A DNA stretch of 64,000 bases from Toxonevra muliebris (taxonomy: Eukaryota; Arthropoda; Insecta; Diptera; Pallopteridae), in assembly GCA_963691655.1 (NCBI GenBank), contig OY829328.1:29221890-29285889 (forward strand), read 5' to 3'. Both the position numbers and the translations under genes were made by a program. Shown here in pieces: positions 11,961 through 23,852 of this stretch (position 1 is its first letter; every line of letters begins with the position of its first letter). The notes under the pieces were generated by a model, which was not told the DNA's origin, searched no databases, and saw nothing but the letters and a program-made list of their open reading frames with translations.

Positions 11961-14560
11961 TAACCTATCAGCGACTCCAAAGAAAGCTTCTAACTGTATT
12001 TTTTATTTGGGAGTCAAATATGTTATTCTATAACTACAATAAAAAATCATTATTCATTTGTGACGTATACCCTCAATTGATTGCATTCATTTACAGCTCT
12101 GGTTTTTGTTGAATGTAAGCACAAAACGGTAATGTTGTTATAAGTTTGACTGTTAAATTTAACCCTTTGCTGCCCAACAACGCAATATTGTTTAAAAAAA
12201 ATATTAAGGAATATCATCATCATCAATGCCTTAATTACAAGTGTTAAAATCTGAAATTACCTAGTTGGACATATATGGTTCGTTGGGCAGTATCAAGTAA
12301 AATAAAAATGAATAACTGTTTTTTTTTAATCACATTATTGAGAAAAATAAACAAAAATCAAAATTTATACCAATTATTTAGTGTGAAATTTAGAGAAGCA
12401 ATATCTTTCGGCTATACAGAAAATCAATCATTTTATTTTATTTTTATGTGAAAAATGTATTTTTCATATAAAAATGGCAATAACTTTTGACAATTGGCGT
12501 TTTCTAATACCGTTATATATGGTATGCTCATCGATACAGAAAGCTACAATCTACAACACCTATATTGTGGTTTGGATGTTGGACGCAAGATGGCGCCACT
12601 ATTACCGTCCAAAGTTGTGGAACCATACATGGTAGCATGGGCAGGGAAGGGAATTCGCTTTTTGGATAATGTGCATAATATAATTTAATAACAACTAAAT
12701 ACATACATTAATATATAAATTATATTATTTCCGTAAAAATTTAATCTAAATAACCTTGCTCTCCGTTTTCAAGTAGTTTAGTTTAGCTCCTTCATCTAGC
12801 TCAATTGAGACCGATATCCATTTTCGGATGTTGGACAAATATGGATCTGATATGCAAAGTAAAATAGTGAGAAGATCTTTGTTAGTATAACATTTTTCGT
12901 GTGTTGTGCTCACAAAAGAATCTGTAATCTTTATTTCTTTTCTCTTGAGCTTCTTCGAATAGATTTCCGATGGGTAGCATATTGTATTGAATAATTTGTT
13001 CCCCATGAAACAGAATTGTATGAATTGTGGTAGATATGTGTTTCCAAGAGCACTTTTCGTTATAAAGTTTAGCTGTTTTTTTAGCATACTGGCCAAATTT
13101 CCTTGGATCAATCCTTTTGTTGCAAGGTTTAACTTAAAATATTATTTTGAATTGTCTTATTAATTCAACACGTAATCACGCTTTGTGCAAAAATATTCCA
13201 CTCACGTGCATATCTCTAATATTAAGTATTAGAGATTATTATAAGTATTATATTAAAGTATAATATAAAAATATTAAGATCTTGGAGAAGAAAATTGTTT
13301 CTAGCTTCCAATAGCCCACGTATGCCCACCCACATTGAGGTATAAAATTTAAGCAATATATGCACGCTATCTAACCAGATAATTGGTTGAATAGATTGAA
13401 GACTTTTGAAGCTAAGGAGTTACACTCCAAAAGGTGGGACATATTTGAAATATTTGGAACTGTTTTAAAAAAAAATTATGAAAAGCACTAATTGCATTTA
13501 ATAAATAATCCAAGATAATCCATATAATCCTACAAAATTTACCGGGTCTAAATCGGTTTGAAAACACAGAAAATATGATCACTTAAAGTTTAAAAATTTA
13601 TAATAAAATCTATAATTTCACAAAAAAAAAAATTATTTTGAATCACACTGTTTACAGTGAAATAGTTTTCTGATTTCTCTTTCGAAAATTTTGTTTTACA
13701 GATGGCCAATTTTCATCAAAAGAGCCTTGTGGGGTCCTTCCCGAAAAATCTACATGATTCATTGAGTTATATTCTCAGTTTTGTCAGGTCCTAGTTCAGT
13801 CTGTAGTGCCTTGTTAAAACACTACAGGTGTTTCATAAATTTCCTTAGTCAGATTCATATAATCATTAAAGAGTTTTAGTTTGTATTGTCTTAAAAGTGT
13901 AAAGGTGTTTGTGGAAAATATAATGACTATTTAAAATTTGTTTTCAATTGTAATTTATTTAAAACTTTTAAGGAATTTCCTTCAGATTGTGTAAAATTAT
14001 CAGCAGCAAGGGTTTTATTGCTCTATTTTCCAGCAAAAGCATTAAATTTGGTTGAAGAAGTTGTGTCATACTTAACTGAGTTTACGGAACCCGTCAATTT
14101 TAGATTTTTTAGCAGAGAAAGAAAAAAATCATGATGAATTTTAGTGATTTATTGATATAAATATTTCTTCCAATTAATTTTCAGTTAGATACCCTAAGTT
14201 CAAATAACGGTATGAGGTTTGTAATTTTGTCCGTAAATCTAGTGATAATCATAATTTAATGAGCATAGTTGTCTAAGTACAGAGAACAGGCTTATAAAAA
14301 CATAAAGTGAAGTAGAAATTTAAACTATTTCGTATATTTTTTCAGCCTTTTTCTACTGTCCATGTTAGTTCATGTTAGTCTGTGTTTTTGGACGTATTGA
14401 TCAGTCTTGAAAGAAAAACATGCAAATCTGAATATATTTGGGCACTGTAATATTGACAATGTTGAACATACTTCTACCGATTATTAACAGCCCTCCTTAC
14501 ATTTTGACCGAAGCTTAATTATTAAAATACGACATATTTATTATTAAATTCCAACTGACA
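11961..14560. other. Intergenic region, no gene seen
   Basis: AT-rich, with only short chance ORFs on both strands. I find no splice-linked exons, RNA gene or clear transposon ends. Confidence 0.45.
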
Positions 14561-14567
14561 TAACGAC

Positions 14568-15340
14568 CGTCTAGACTGACGCCTCCAAAACAGAATTTAG
14601 CGTAGTAATATCAAAAAATCTTTTAAACTTCCCGACAGTTGTAGTGCCTTTCAAGCTGAAATTGAGGCAATACACATGACATCTGAAAGCCTCATGAGCA
14701 GCGAATAATTACTTATTCAGACAGTCAGCCTGCTCTAAAGGCATTTTAAAGCCATACTAGGAAGCCTAAAAAAGGAAATGCTACAACTCTCTTCAAATTC
14801 TCAGTACCAATAATAAGCTACAATTGTGCTGGGACTTAGCAAGGCAAGGTGCATGCCTTGAGGTAAAGCCTTGTAGCATATCGCCATCACTCAGTTTCCA
14901 TTACGCAGCCATAGATAAATAACTTTTCGAAGCCTCAACTAGAAGATGGAGGAGCCAAAACTCCTCCAGCATAGCAAAACTTTTTTGGCTCCAATACTCT
15001 CGTAATTAAACTGAATTTCTGTTCTCACTTTCGCGTAAAGAATGCTATCTGCTGTTTGGCGTAGTTACTGGACATTGCTGTTTGAAGTATCATGCCAAAA
15101 AGCTCGGCCTATGCAGATAGTGAAATGACTCTGTCACAAAGGAGACTTTAGAACACATTCTTTTTCATTGCCCTAGTGTTGTCTAGATCAAGGAGCAGGA
15201 GTGCGTTTTTTCTTTCCTTAAAAGACATTGCTTTATTAAACAGGAAACAATGTTCTTATTGGCTCTAAACAGTTTGGGGTAACATTATGGACCGAACGGT
15301 CTATGTGAGGCAATCGCCGCCACTTCTAACCTAACCTAAA
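14568..15340 (+). mobile_element. 5'-truncated non-LTR retrotransposon, RNase H tail
   Basis: Frameshifted remains of the ORF2 RNase H domain are readable in order: TDASKT (14577 onward, catalytic Asp), LPDSCSAFQAEIEAI (about 14629-14673, catalytic Glu), SDSQPALKAF (about 14717-14746, catalytic Asp), GHCCLKYHAKKLGLCR (about 15070-15116), then ETLEHILFHCPSV (about 15142-15180). Several stops and frame changes show it is dead. It ends GCCGCCACTTCTAACCTAAC (to about 15340). That 3' end matches the tail of the SINE at 54024-54333. Confidence 0.85.
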
Positions 15341-15345
15341 TATAT

Positions 15346-16950
15346 TTTCACTTAACCACAGATATTTACATCACACACCATTTTCTTTAAATATAAAAAA
15401 TTCAACAAATAAAAAAATAAAAACATTAAAAATTGTATACACGCGATAACAAAATCACATACACAATCATTCTTCTTGACTTTTATTTATGATTGCTATT
15501 ATTTTCAACACTGGTTTTTCTTTAATACAAATATTCATACATACATATGTGTATGTATGTATGTATGCGTGTACAATGCATACATACCCCCTGAAGCGAC
15601 AAACATTGATTTTAATGAACTCAACCATCAAAGACAAAGAAGCTACACCATGGAAATTGCAATTATCCTTGAATTATACAAACACACATACACACACACA
15701 CACACGTATATAAATATATAACAACTACATAGAGAGAGAAAAACAAATGTCAAAGAAAACTTTTGCTCTCGCTTATCATTAAAAATGAAAACAAAAACAT
15801 CAATTTACGATTAAATATTATCACACAAGGCATAAATTAAGGTTGACCCTTAAAGCCATGCACAGCCAGCCAGCAAATAAAGCTGAGCCATACCCTTGCT
15901 CACTATACAAACACTCGCAACCATCCCTTGCTACATTTTCCCACTGTCCGCCTTCTTCCTTTCTCCCATTTCAGTGTAAAAAGAAGAAAATACAAGAAAT
16001 CAGATTCTGGGTCACGCTTTGAATTTGTATGTGTGTGTTTGTGAGTTAAGTTCATTTGTGTTTAATGAAAAAGGCAAAAACGAAACACTTGTGTATGAAT
16101 GTATACAAAATTCGCCATATTTACAACTAAATATATAACAGAAAGTTTCTAGATTTTTATATTAAAAGTAAAATGAACAAATATGTACAAATATATGCTC
16201 GTAAGTGGAGCATACAATAGCATGTGTATGTAAAAGTAAAATGTCTAGCATACATACTCATATTTTCCGTTTCCATGCATACCAATAAACACACCAACAC
16301 ACATGTACTCGTAACACCCTCACCGTACTCCTCAACCTGTCTTACCCTTACCCACCCTTACCCTTTTACACCCTTATTAGTTCAGAATTTTTTCTTTTTA
16401 TTCTCTTCCATAATATTTATGTTATTGTTCTTTGAATGTTTGGGTTTTCGTTTCAAAATTGTTCAATTTTCGCCCTTAAGCGCCTTTGCGCCCTCTCAAT
16501 ATCATTCTGATGCTGTTGGTAACTTACTTCCTCCAAAATTATGATTACATTTGTAAATTTGCTTCCGTTTCAAGCTTTTGTTTTCTACTTTTATTTTTGT
16601 TATACTATTTCTTCTTTTTTCTTTTTTTTTTATAAGTTTCTTGTCGCAATTCTTTACGACTTTTGCTATTTTATGATATTTTATTTTCGTATAATATTTT
16701 TATAATTCAAGCAATATCTATCTCATGAATGAATAAAATATCAAACATACTTACACATAATAGATAGGATATAATTTAAAGAATAATTTAACACATTTAC
16801 TTACCATTGAGAGTAATCTGGATGTATAGCGTAATTGTAAAATAATTAAAAATGTATTCTCTAATATAGGCAATAAACATATTAGGTACCACATCAACAA
16901 TTAACTGCCGAAATTTAACTGTTAATTCAACTTTTGATATACGTAATCGA
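15346..16950. other. Intergenic region with microsatellites
   Basis: Contains TATG/CATA runs (about 15538-15570), an AC run (about 15681-15705) and pyrimidine-rich DNA near 16300-16640. No coding exon is supported. Confidence 0.5.
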
Positions 16951-17396
16951 TAGGTTTAAAAATGCTGCCAGCAGAAAAGTAAAAGCACGCAAAATAGGCT
17001 ATTAATACGCTGCCAAAAGCTTAAGTAAAAAAAATTATTTATATAATGTTGCTTTGCATTTGCTGCCACAGTCGATTTGCTGTGTGATCGAATTAGAGCC
17101 TGCCAAAGAGCGAGGAACACGTAGACATTGTACTCTGTCTTAAAGAGGGACACTCTCCTAACTAAGTTAGGCTTCAACTTCGTCAATAGCCTTAAATCTA
17201 CCCGAAGCCTTTGCATAGCTTGAATAGATCGGGGTTAGCAAAGTCATCATTCGTCAAGAAATGTTTGCCAAATGTAGTGCGTCTCGTCCGAACGAAAGCA
17301 TCTTCAAGGTATGGATCACGTAACGAAACCGGTGACGAGTTCAACAATGAGTCTCAAGTCGCACCTGCACAGGCTTAACAAATACTTAGATCTGTC

Positions 17397-18290
17397 CTAC
17401 CTAAGCGGGTCAATGAAGTTATTTATTCGACAGAAATCTAGTTCCCGCCAATGGTCATTATGTAATTGACGCAAACTCAACTTCATTTCATGTTTAACCA
17501 AAAAGATCTGTAGATCGGAAAAGATCATTGCTGATCCTTTTCTAGCCAATATGTCCGCTATATCGTTACCTGGGATACCTGCGTGGCCGGGCATTCATAC
17601 CAACGTTACTCGCAAGTCTGTTAAATTTTTAACGAAACTGTGTAAGCCGGACAGGTTTTAAAAGCCATAGCTAGGCGAGCAGATGAAAATAGAGTTTCCT
17701 CTTCATTTCTTATTCAGCAACAGCTGTGCGAAGATCGTAACCGCATACACGTCAGCTTGAAATACCAAGGTGAAGCTATCTAATGCAATTAATTCTTCCA
17801 TCCTGTTAGTTTCAGAATAAATACCAATACCAGATTGTTTGTCTATTAAGGATCTAAGGAAAACCAGTTCATCTCTCATTATTCCATTCACCCGGGAATT
17901 GGGGAGTTTGACAAGCAAGTTAGTTTGGCACTTGCTGTCCGTTGTACCCTCCCGTTCAAGGTGTTGTGGTTTGATAAAATCCGCACTCGACAAGCCTTGC
18001 ATGTTTACCAAAAAATAGTTTCCTTCCAAGCAATATACCGATAAGATTTTCGGGCTTCATTCTCAATTAATAGATGCAGTGGTGACAGGTACAGTAGTGC
18101 GGCAATTGGCGTTCCTCTCAATGCAAGTTTGAGGTGCTGACGATAATACAGATATCATCAGTATAACCAACAGTAGGATGACCTGCACTAGTGAGTTCCA
18201 CGAAAACTGAATCTACAGTATGATTGATAGAACATCTCCTTGTGCAAATCGTACTGTCTAGAAGGCTGTTTATAAATATTCTGTGGATAG
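17397..18290 (-). mobile_element. Non-LTR retrotransposon fragment, RT to RNase H
   Basis: Read on the minus strand from 18290 down. An RT block ends in GHPTVGYTDDICIIV (around 18184-18140), where YTDD stands for the canonical YADD. RNase H remnants follow: SGIGIYSE and FQADVYAV (about 17840-17730), then MPGHAGIPGNDIADILARKGS (about 17594-17535). The stretch between the RT thumb and the YTDD box lacks the usual GxPQG block, so an internal deletion is likely. Frames are broken. Confidence 0.75.
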
Positions 18291-19490
18291 GCTCAGCGGT
18301 ACCGAGAAATCAAACAGCGATAAATTTGGACATATGTATATTTAAAAATTGTAATATTTAGAGCTCAGAATAACGCCCGAGGCTTTGCATAGCGATTTGT
18401 CCTACAAATAAAAGTCAAGAAATTCATGGAATCGAAACCTAGCTGTATGGCCCGTTTGCTGCAAGACTATCATAATTCATATTGTTAAAAAAAAAATTTA
18501 ACGGTACCTGATGAGCTCTTTTCGTGAGAAGAATATTTGTTGTTATTGCGGTCTATGGAGTAGTAGTTCATTTAAATTTTTGTGATAATGAAATGAGATT
18601 TTTTCCAAAAAAAAAAGAAAGAAAAATTGGAGTCAAGTATTGAGAAATAACTAATATTTAATGCTTTATCTTGGTTAAGAAATCATAACGGTATTTTACG
18701 AACTATCCTCGTGAGAAGACTATTTATTGCTTCTGCGTTTTACGGAGTAATAATTGACTGAATCTGCGGTTTTCTCGATTTGTTTTTTTTTTTTTTGTTT
18801 TAATTAAGCTGTTTTTGTTTTTAATTGAGTCTTGCAGGAAACGAGCGATCTCATATCAATTGGAAGGTAATATCGCAATTAATAAAAAGCAAAAAGAAAA
18901 ATCATTTCTACGAAATAATTACTCTAAGTACCAGAGATGCTCAAAGTCGAGTAACTTTATACTAGAGGTGGGCGTGCTGCGAAAGTATTTGCCTCACGCT
19001 CACTAAATCAATTTTAAAATTCACGCATACTCGCTCACGAAAAACTAATTTTTTTTTAAAATCCAGCTTTATTCATAAAAACGTAATGGGATTAGCTTTT
19101 TAATTAAGTTATTTCCTTCTGAATTTTCACAATTTTCTTGCAATAATGAAATAAAAAATTTGCAAAAATTTGGATATAATGTCCACTTTTTGATTTTTAA
19201 GATTCTTTATCGACTAATTGACTATCCTATGCGCATGCTTGACTTGAAGAAATCATGTTTACTATCTATTAATCGAAAAATGATATTCTAAGCAATGGCC
19301 CGTAGTATTCTGAATATTTATTAATTTTTTAAGAACCTCAAGGAAAACGAAAAGAATCAAAATTTTTTTACAACCATTAATCTGATTGCTATGATAATTT
19401 ATATGGTATTTCAAAACAAAATTGTAATTAAAATAATGCATAGTTATAATTGTATATTCTATAGCAAATACTTTTCACGAAAAAATACAG
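18291..19490. other. Intergenic region, no gene seen
   Basis: Homopolymer-rich AT DNA without a supported gene or recognisable element ends. Confidence 0.4.
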
Positions 19491-19494
19491 TAGC

Positions 19495-19770
19495 CCACTA
19501 CCTTCGGTTCCCGATTCGCTCTTACTACACTATGATCAAAAGGTCTATAATACCCCCAATAAGTTGGCCGAACTTACTTAGAAATCTCAGTAACGATTTT
19601 GGCTCTAAGTTGATGATGTTCAAACTATCTCAGTCAGTAACTCCCCAAATATATGTTTCTTCTACGAGTGAGTGCCTTGCAGTGCATGAGGGTATGCTCC
19701 AGCGTCTCATTTTCTTTTCAGCAGTATCGACAATTACTGTACTGTCCCATGCCCAGCTTTTTTATGGCGT
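19495..19770 (-). mobile_element. Non-LTR retrotransposon ORF2 C-terminal fragment
   Basis: On the minus strand the sequence reads ETLEHTLMHCKALTRRR (about 19706-19656), then after stops LEPKSLLRFLSKFGQLIGG. This is the usual cysteine/histidine tail and final helix after RNase H in jockey/I-like LINEs. Short and frame-broken. Confidence 0.65.
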
Positions 19771-19774
19771 GTAA

Positions 19775-20440
19775 GGAAACTCGTAATTATTCTGAAGTTA
19801 ATTTTACTTAGCTTTATTCATTCGGGTGCTCTTTTGTGGTTGAACTTCCAAATCAAAAAAAGTAATTTTACAGCTCAGTGATGTCAACTTATATTATCTT
19901 CTTTTATGGAATATGAAAAAAATTACTCACATAAAATATTCGGATGAAAAATTAGGAATGCAAATATCAATATCGAAAATTATGCGAATTATTCGCACAA
20001 TCCTATTACAAATACAAAATGTGCCTTACAATTTAATTACTAAAAACGAAGGAATTAAGTAATTATGATAAACTAAATGTATGAATGTAAAAAAGATTAT
20101 TCTTATTTTTTGCATACAAATTTTAAGTAATTACTATTATAAGTTTTCAAACGTAATTAAGTATAGTTCCTGGTAGAGTGCGTAGGTATATTGATATTTA
20201 ACCTGCTTAGAAGATAAGTGCTATTTATATTGCCCTAAAAAAGTTTAAGTATGAATGTGGGATTTAATATAATTCTACGAGATTTTAAAGACGGTAATGC
20301 AATTAGTTTCAAACGATTTCCACACGATGGAAGGTTTAAATTCGGGTTCCAAGGTAAACCACGTAAACAAAAAAGTCGAAATTGTTTTTGGACCGACATT
20401 GTTTTGGGCACCAAACTATTGAGGCATACTCTAATATTGG
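19775..20440. other. Intergenic region, no gene seen
   Basis: AT-rich. One forward frame at 20251-20472 resembles no family I know and starts at an arbitrary codon. Confidence 0.4.
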
Positions 20441-20445
20441 ACGTA

Positions 20446-20965
20446 CTAACAAAACAAATAATAGTTTGGTAACATATGGGTCATCAAATTCTTTCGCCCA
20501 GCGAGTACACTAGAAGCCTTATTAATAATTTTGTTAATGTGTGTAATAAAACAAAGCTTGGGATCCATAGTAACACCAAGATCCACAAATGCTGAAACAA
20601 TTTCAAGCGTATAATTATCAATATTATAGTTAAATAATAAAGGAGACTTACGCGAAAAGGACATTTGCTTACATTTATTAAAATTCAGCTTAATTAAGTT
20701 TAAGCTACACCAACTATACAGTTGATTTAAGTCATTTTGAAGTAACTTAGTGTCATCAATATTCGTCAAAGCATAAAATAATTTAACATCATCAGCGTAC
20801 ATTAAAATTGTACAGTGCTGAAAAATATTAGGTAAATTTTTAATGAAGTGTAAGAAAAGAATGGAACCAAGGTGGCTCCACTGAGGGACGCCTGAAGTAA
20901 CAGAAAAACTATTAGATTTACAACCTTTGAACAAAACACTTTGTGTTCGATTTGCAAGGTCAGTT
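20446..20965 (-). mobile_element. Non-LTR retrotransposon reverse transcriptase fragment
   Basis: A 162-codon open frame (minus, 20934-20446) reads SVTSGVPQWSHLGSILFL, then MYADDVKLFYAL, then LNFNKCKQMSFSR and DLGVTMDPKLCF. This is RT motif 4 to motif 7 of a jockey/CR1-type LINE. Upstream in the same frame, to about 20965, is LANRTQSVLFKG. The YADD catalytic box is intact, but the canonical GVPQG is GVPQW. No start, endonuclease or 3' end remains. Confidence 0.85.
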
Positions 20966-21440
20966 TTCAGTCTACTTAATATTACTAAAATGGCTGTAAC
21001 TCAGGCAATTTTTGGAATTTTTACTTGAACACATATTTTTGAATATATAAACTTTAATTTAAGATAACAATTTTTGTTTGACCCGTCACAGTGGCTTTCC
21101 CCCTTAAGATGATACTAGCACTAAAAATATAAATTTTATTTCAAAATAATAAACCGACCTTGCTTGAGTGCTTTTTCCGGTTGGCTCAAATCTACACATT
21201 TATACAGGCATATACATAGACACATATTAAAATATACAGACCCAAATGCACGCACTCGCAAAAATATAGGTATATACATGCATACATACATACATATATA
21301 TCTATGTATAAAGTACATACATTCTATCAAATAAATACCGGAAATCGTACGCAAATTTCCGCTGGAAGTTGATATTACCTAATATACCTAATTGTCTCAT
21401 AGAATCTGATGGCCAGTTTATCAGGCACGGTTTTTTCCCA
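20966..21440. other. Intergenic region with CATA microsatellite
   Basis: Contains a TACATACATAC-type tract near 21265-21300 and no supported gene. Confidence 0.4.
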
Positions 21441-21680
21441 AGAAGCTAAATTTCCTTCAAAAAGAGCATCACAAACAGGGTACTGAGGATGTGCTTAAAC
21501 GCATCATAACAGGTGTCGAGACGTGGATTTATGAATTTGGCATGTAAAGAAGCCAAAGAGGTTCACAATGGCACATCGATAACGAGCCGAAACCGAAGAA
21601 TATATCCAAATTTTAAAAATCACAAGGCACACTTGTGGCCGACTAACCTAATCAACTACAAACTGGTTCATAAATCGCTC
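21441..21680 (+). mobile_element. mariner transposase fragment
   Basis: RIITGVETWIYEFGM (about 21499-21545) followed, after a stop and frame change, by QRGSQWHIDNEPKPKNI (about 21552-21605) matches the first catalytic block of mariner transposases, normally VITGDETWVY..W...NEPKPK. The first catalytic Asp is replaced by Val (GTC). No TIRs were found, so only a core fragment survives. Confidence 0.75.
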
Positions 21681-23852
21681 CAAAACTCTATGTTTGTCAC
21701 ATTAGGCATATTAGTACCAACTTAAAGGAAAAAGATTTACGTAGGTTTTTAAAATGAACATTTCCCTGCATTAATTTTACAGAATGTATACAGTATAGAT
21801 ATACGCATTTCCGCAAACATTTATTGCTACGCCATGGCGCGCAATACAATTAGATTATTATGCGTGTGTGCGTGTATGTCTGTGAATATCAAAAAAAAAT
21901 GGGAGTCACAGGGAAATTCCGTACACACAGCCATACACACATGTATGCATAAATACAGAAAGCACATCTCATAAAAAGGACCAAAGTGCTAAAGTAAAAT
22001 CTTAGACGAGAAAATTTGTTGCAACATTTTTACGACTTTTTACAAGTGAATTACAATCGTTTGCCACACTAATTCTGTTGTCATTTCTATCTCTCGTACA
22101 GCTAAAAGTTGAAAGAGGACAAAGAAGAAGCGGCAGCAGTCACATACACAAAACAAAATATAGGCTAAAGTTATGAAATGATACATAAAGCGCAAAAGGA
22201 AGGAGCACGACTCTTCGCCGCTCGTTTCACAGAAATATAATTCTAGTTTTTATGACCTTTAGCCTAACAACAACGAAAAATGTGTATTTGTGTGCGTGTA
22301 TTTGGCTATGTTGGTTTCTTGGTTGGTGTTGTTAAGTGTATCTTGTAAATCATATTTACAGTGGAACAATAATTGAATTACGTCTAACAGTAGCATAGAA
22401 ATGTTGGTGTTGCTGTTGTTGTTGTTTATGATGACTGTTTATGATGCTGCTGTTGTCTCGTACACTTTTACACCATTTCTAGAGTGCATACATAGTTAGC
22501 GGAGGCATCGGCAATGCCGCTTATTTAGAGGAATGGTCAAATAGAATGACTGTGATGGTATTACGCACTTTTTTAACGCAGAGAGAGAGAGCTCTGTCGC
22601 ACAAAATTAAATTAAGCGTAAAAGCACTTTGACCTTTTTTATGTTTGAACAATTATTGAATTATTTATTTTCATCAACAACAGTAGCAGCGCAGTATATT
22701 TACAATCAACAAAAATGTTGCTAGCTTTTATTGTTATTGTTTTTTTTTAAAGCAGCTACATTTGTAAATATTTACAAACAAAAAACAAAATTTCTCCAAA
22801 AAAAAAAAAAAACAAATATAAAAAATATTACCGCAAATAATAAAATTTTTAAATTTGCTATAAATATTTGAAATATTTATAAATATAAATTAAATGCATC
22901 AGCGGAATCATCACAATTCGCATCATCATCAGTAAAATGTAAATAGAAATGAATTACGAGTATAATACAAAGTTGCATTGCATTGCATCCATAGTATAGA
23001 GTAAATACGCATTTTTTATAGATTTTATGTATCACAAATTGCTATGCTTTTCAACAGTGATGATATTGCAATATAAAAACTCTTACATTTTCCAACATTT
23101 TACCATTTCTTCAATAAAAAAACAAGAAACTTAACTTCAGTCACGAACAATCATAAAATATACTCATACACTTATGAACACCTCCGTCCTCACTCATTTG
23201 CTCTACTCATTCCCTCCATGTGCCATATACATACACTCTTTTCGAGGCATCCATTTCATCTCATTATTATTTTTTTGCATTACAATCTTTGTATGAAGAA
23301 GACATTAGTTGCGGTTACGGTTTGATTTTGTACTCATTTTTTTATGTCAAAAAAAAATAATAAGTGGATCACTCATAGAAAAGTAAAATAGCTTGATAAT
23401 TTAAAGCTAGCTGAATTAGAAAAATTAAACTCTAAAGTATATCGCCAGATGCATCTTACCCAAAAATGACAGTAATCAATTTTTAATTACTTTGCCTTGC
23501 GAAATATTAGACAATTGAGAACAAAAAATGGTTACTTATGTAATTTTATACGCTGAAATCAATTCCGGTAACAGAATATTTTTATCCCGTCGGGGCTTCA
23601 AGTAAGTTTAACCCAAACTGTAAAAAATTTTATGAGAACCCATCTATATAATCTAACAACCTTTTTCTATTTACTATTTTGCAAACTTTTATAAGAAATA
23701 AATTTAAAAAAAAAAGCTGAAAGTAAGAAATTACTTGTAATTTATTGTATATCCTATAAGATCTTAAAGTATTTAAGTATTAATTTAAATTTACTACATC
23801 GTAAAGAAAAAACTTGATTGAACACACCTTAAACGATTAATTAAACAGGTTA
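21681..23852. other. Intergenic region, no gene seen
   Basis: Noncoding, with short GTT/TGT triplet runs near 22400-22450, GA repeats near 22582, and poly-A/T runs. It could hold distal regulatory DNA, but nothing specific is recognisable. Confidence 0.4.

Noticed and set aside
12494..12688. 64-codon forward ORF
   Set aside because: Starts at a TTG codon, has no domain, and has no linked exon on either side.
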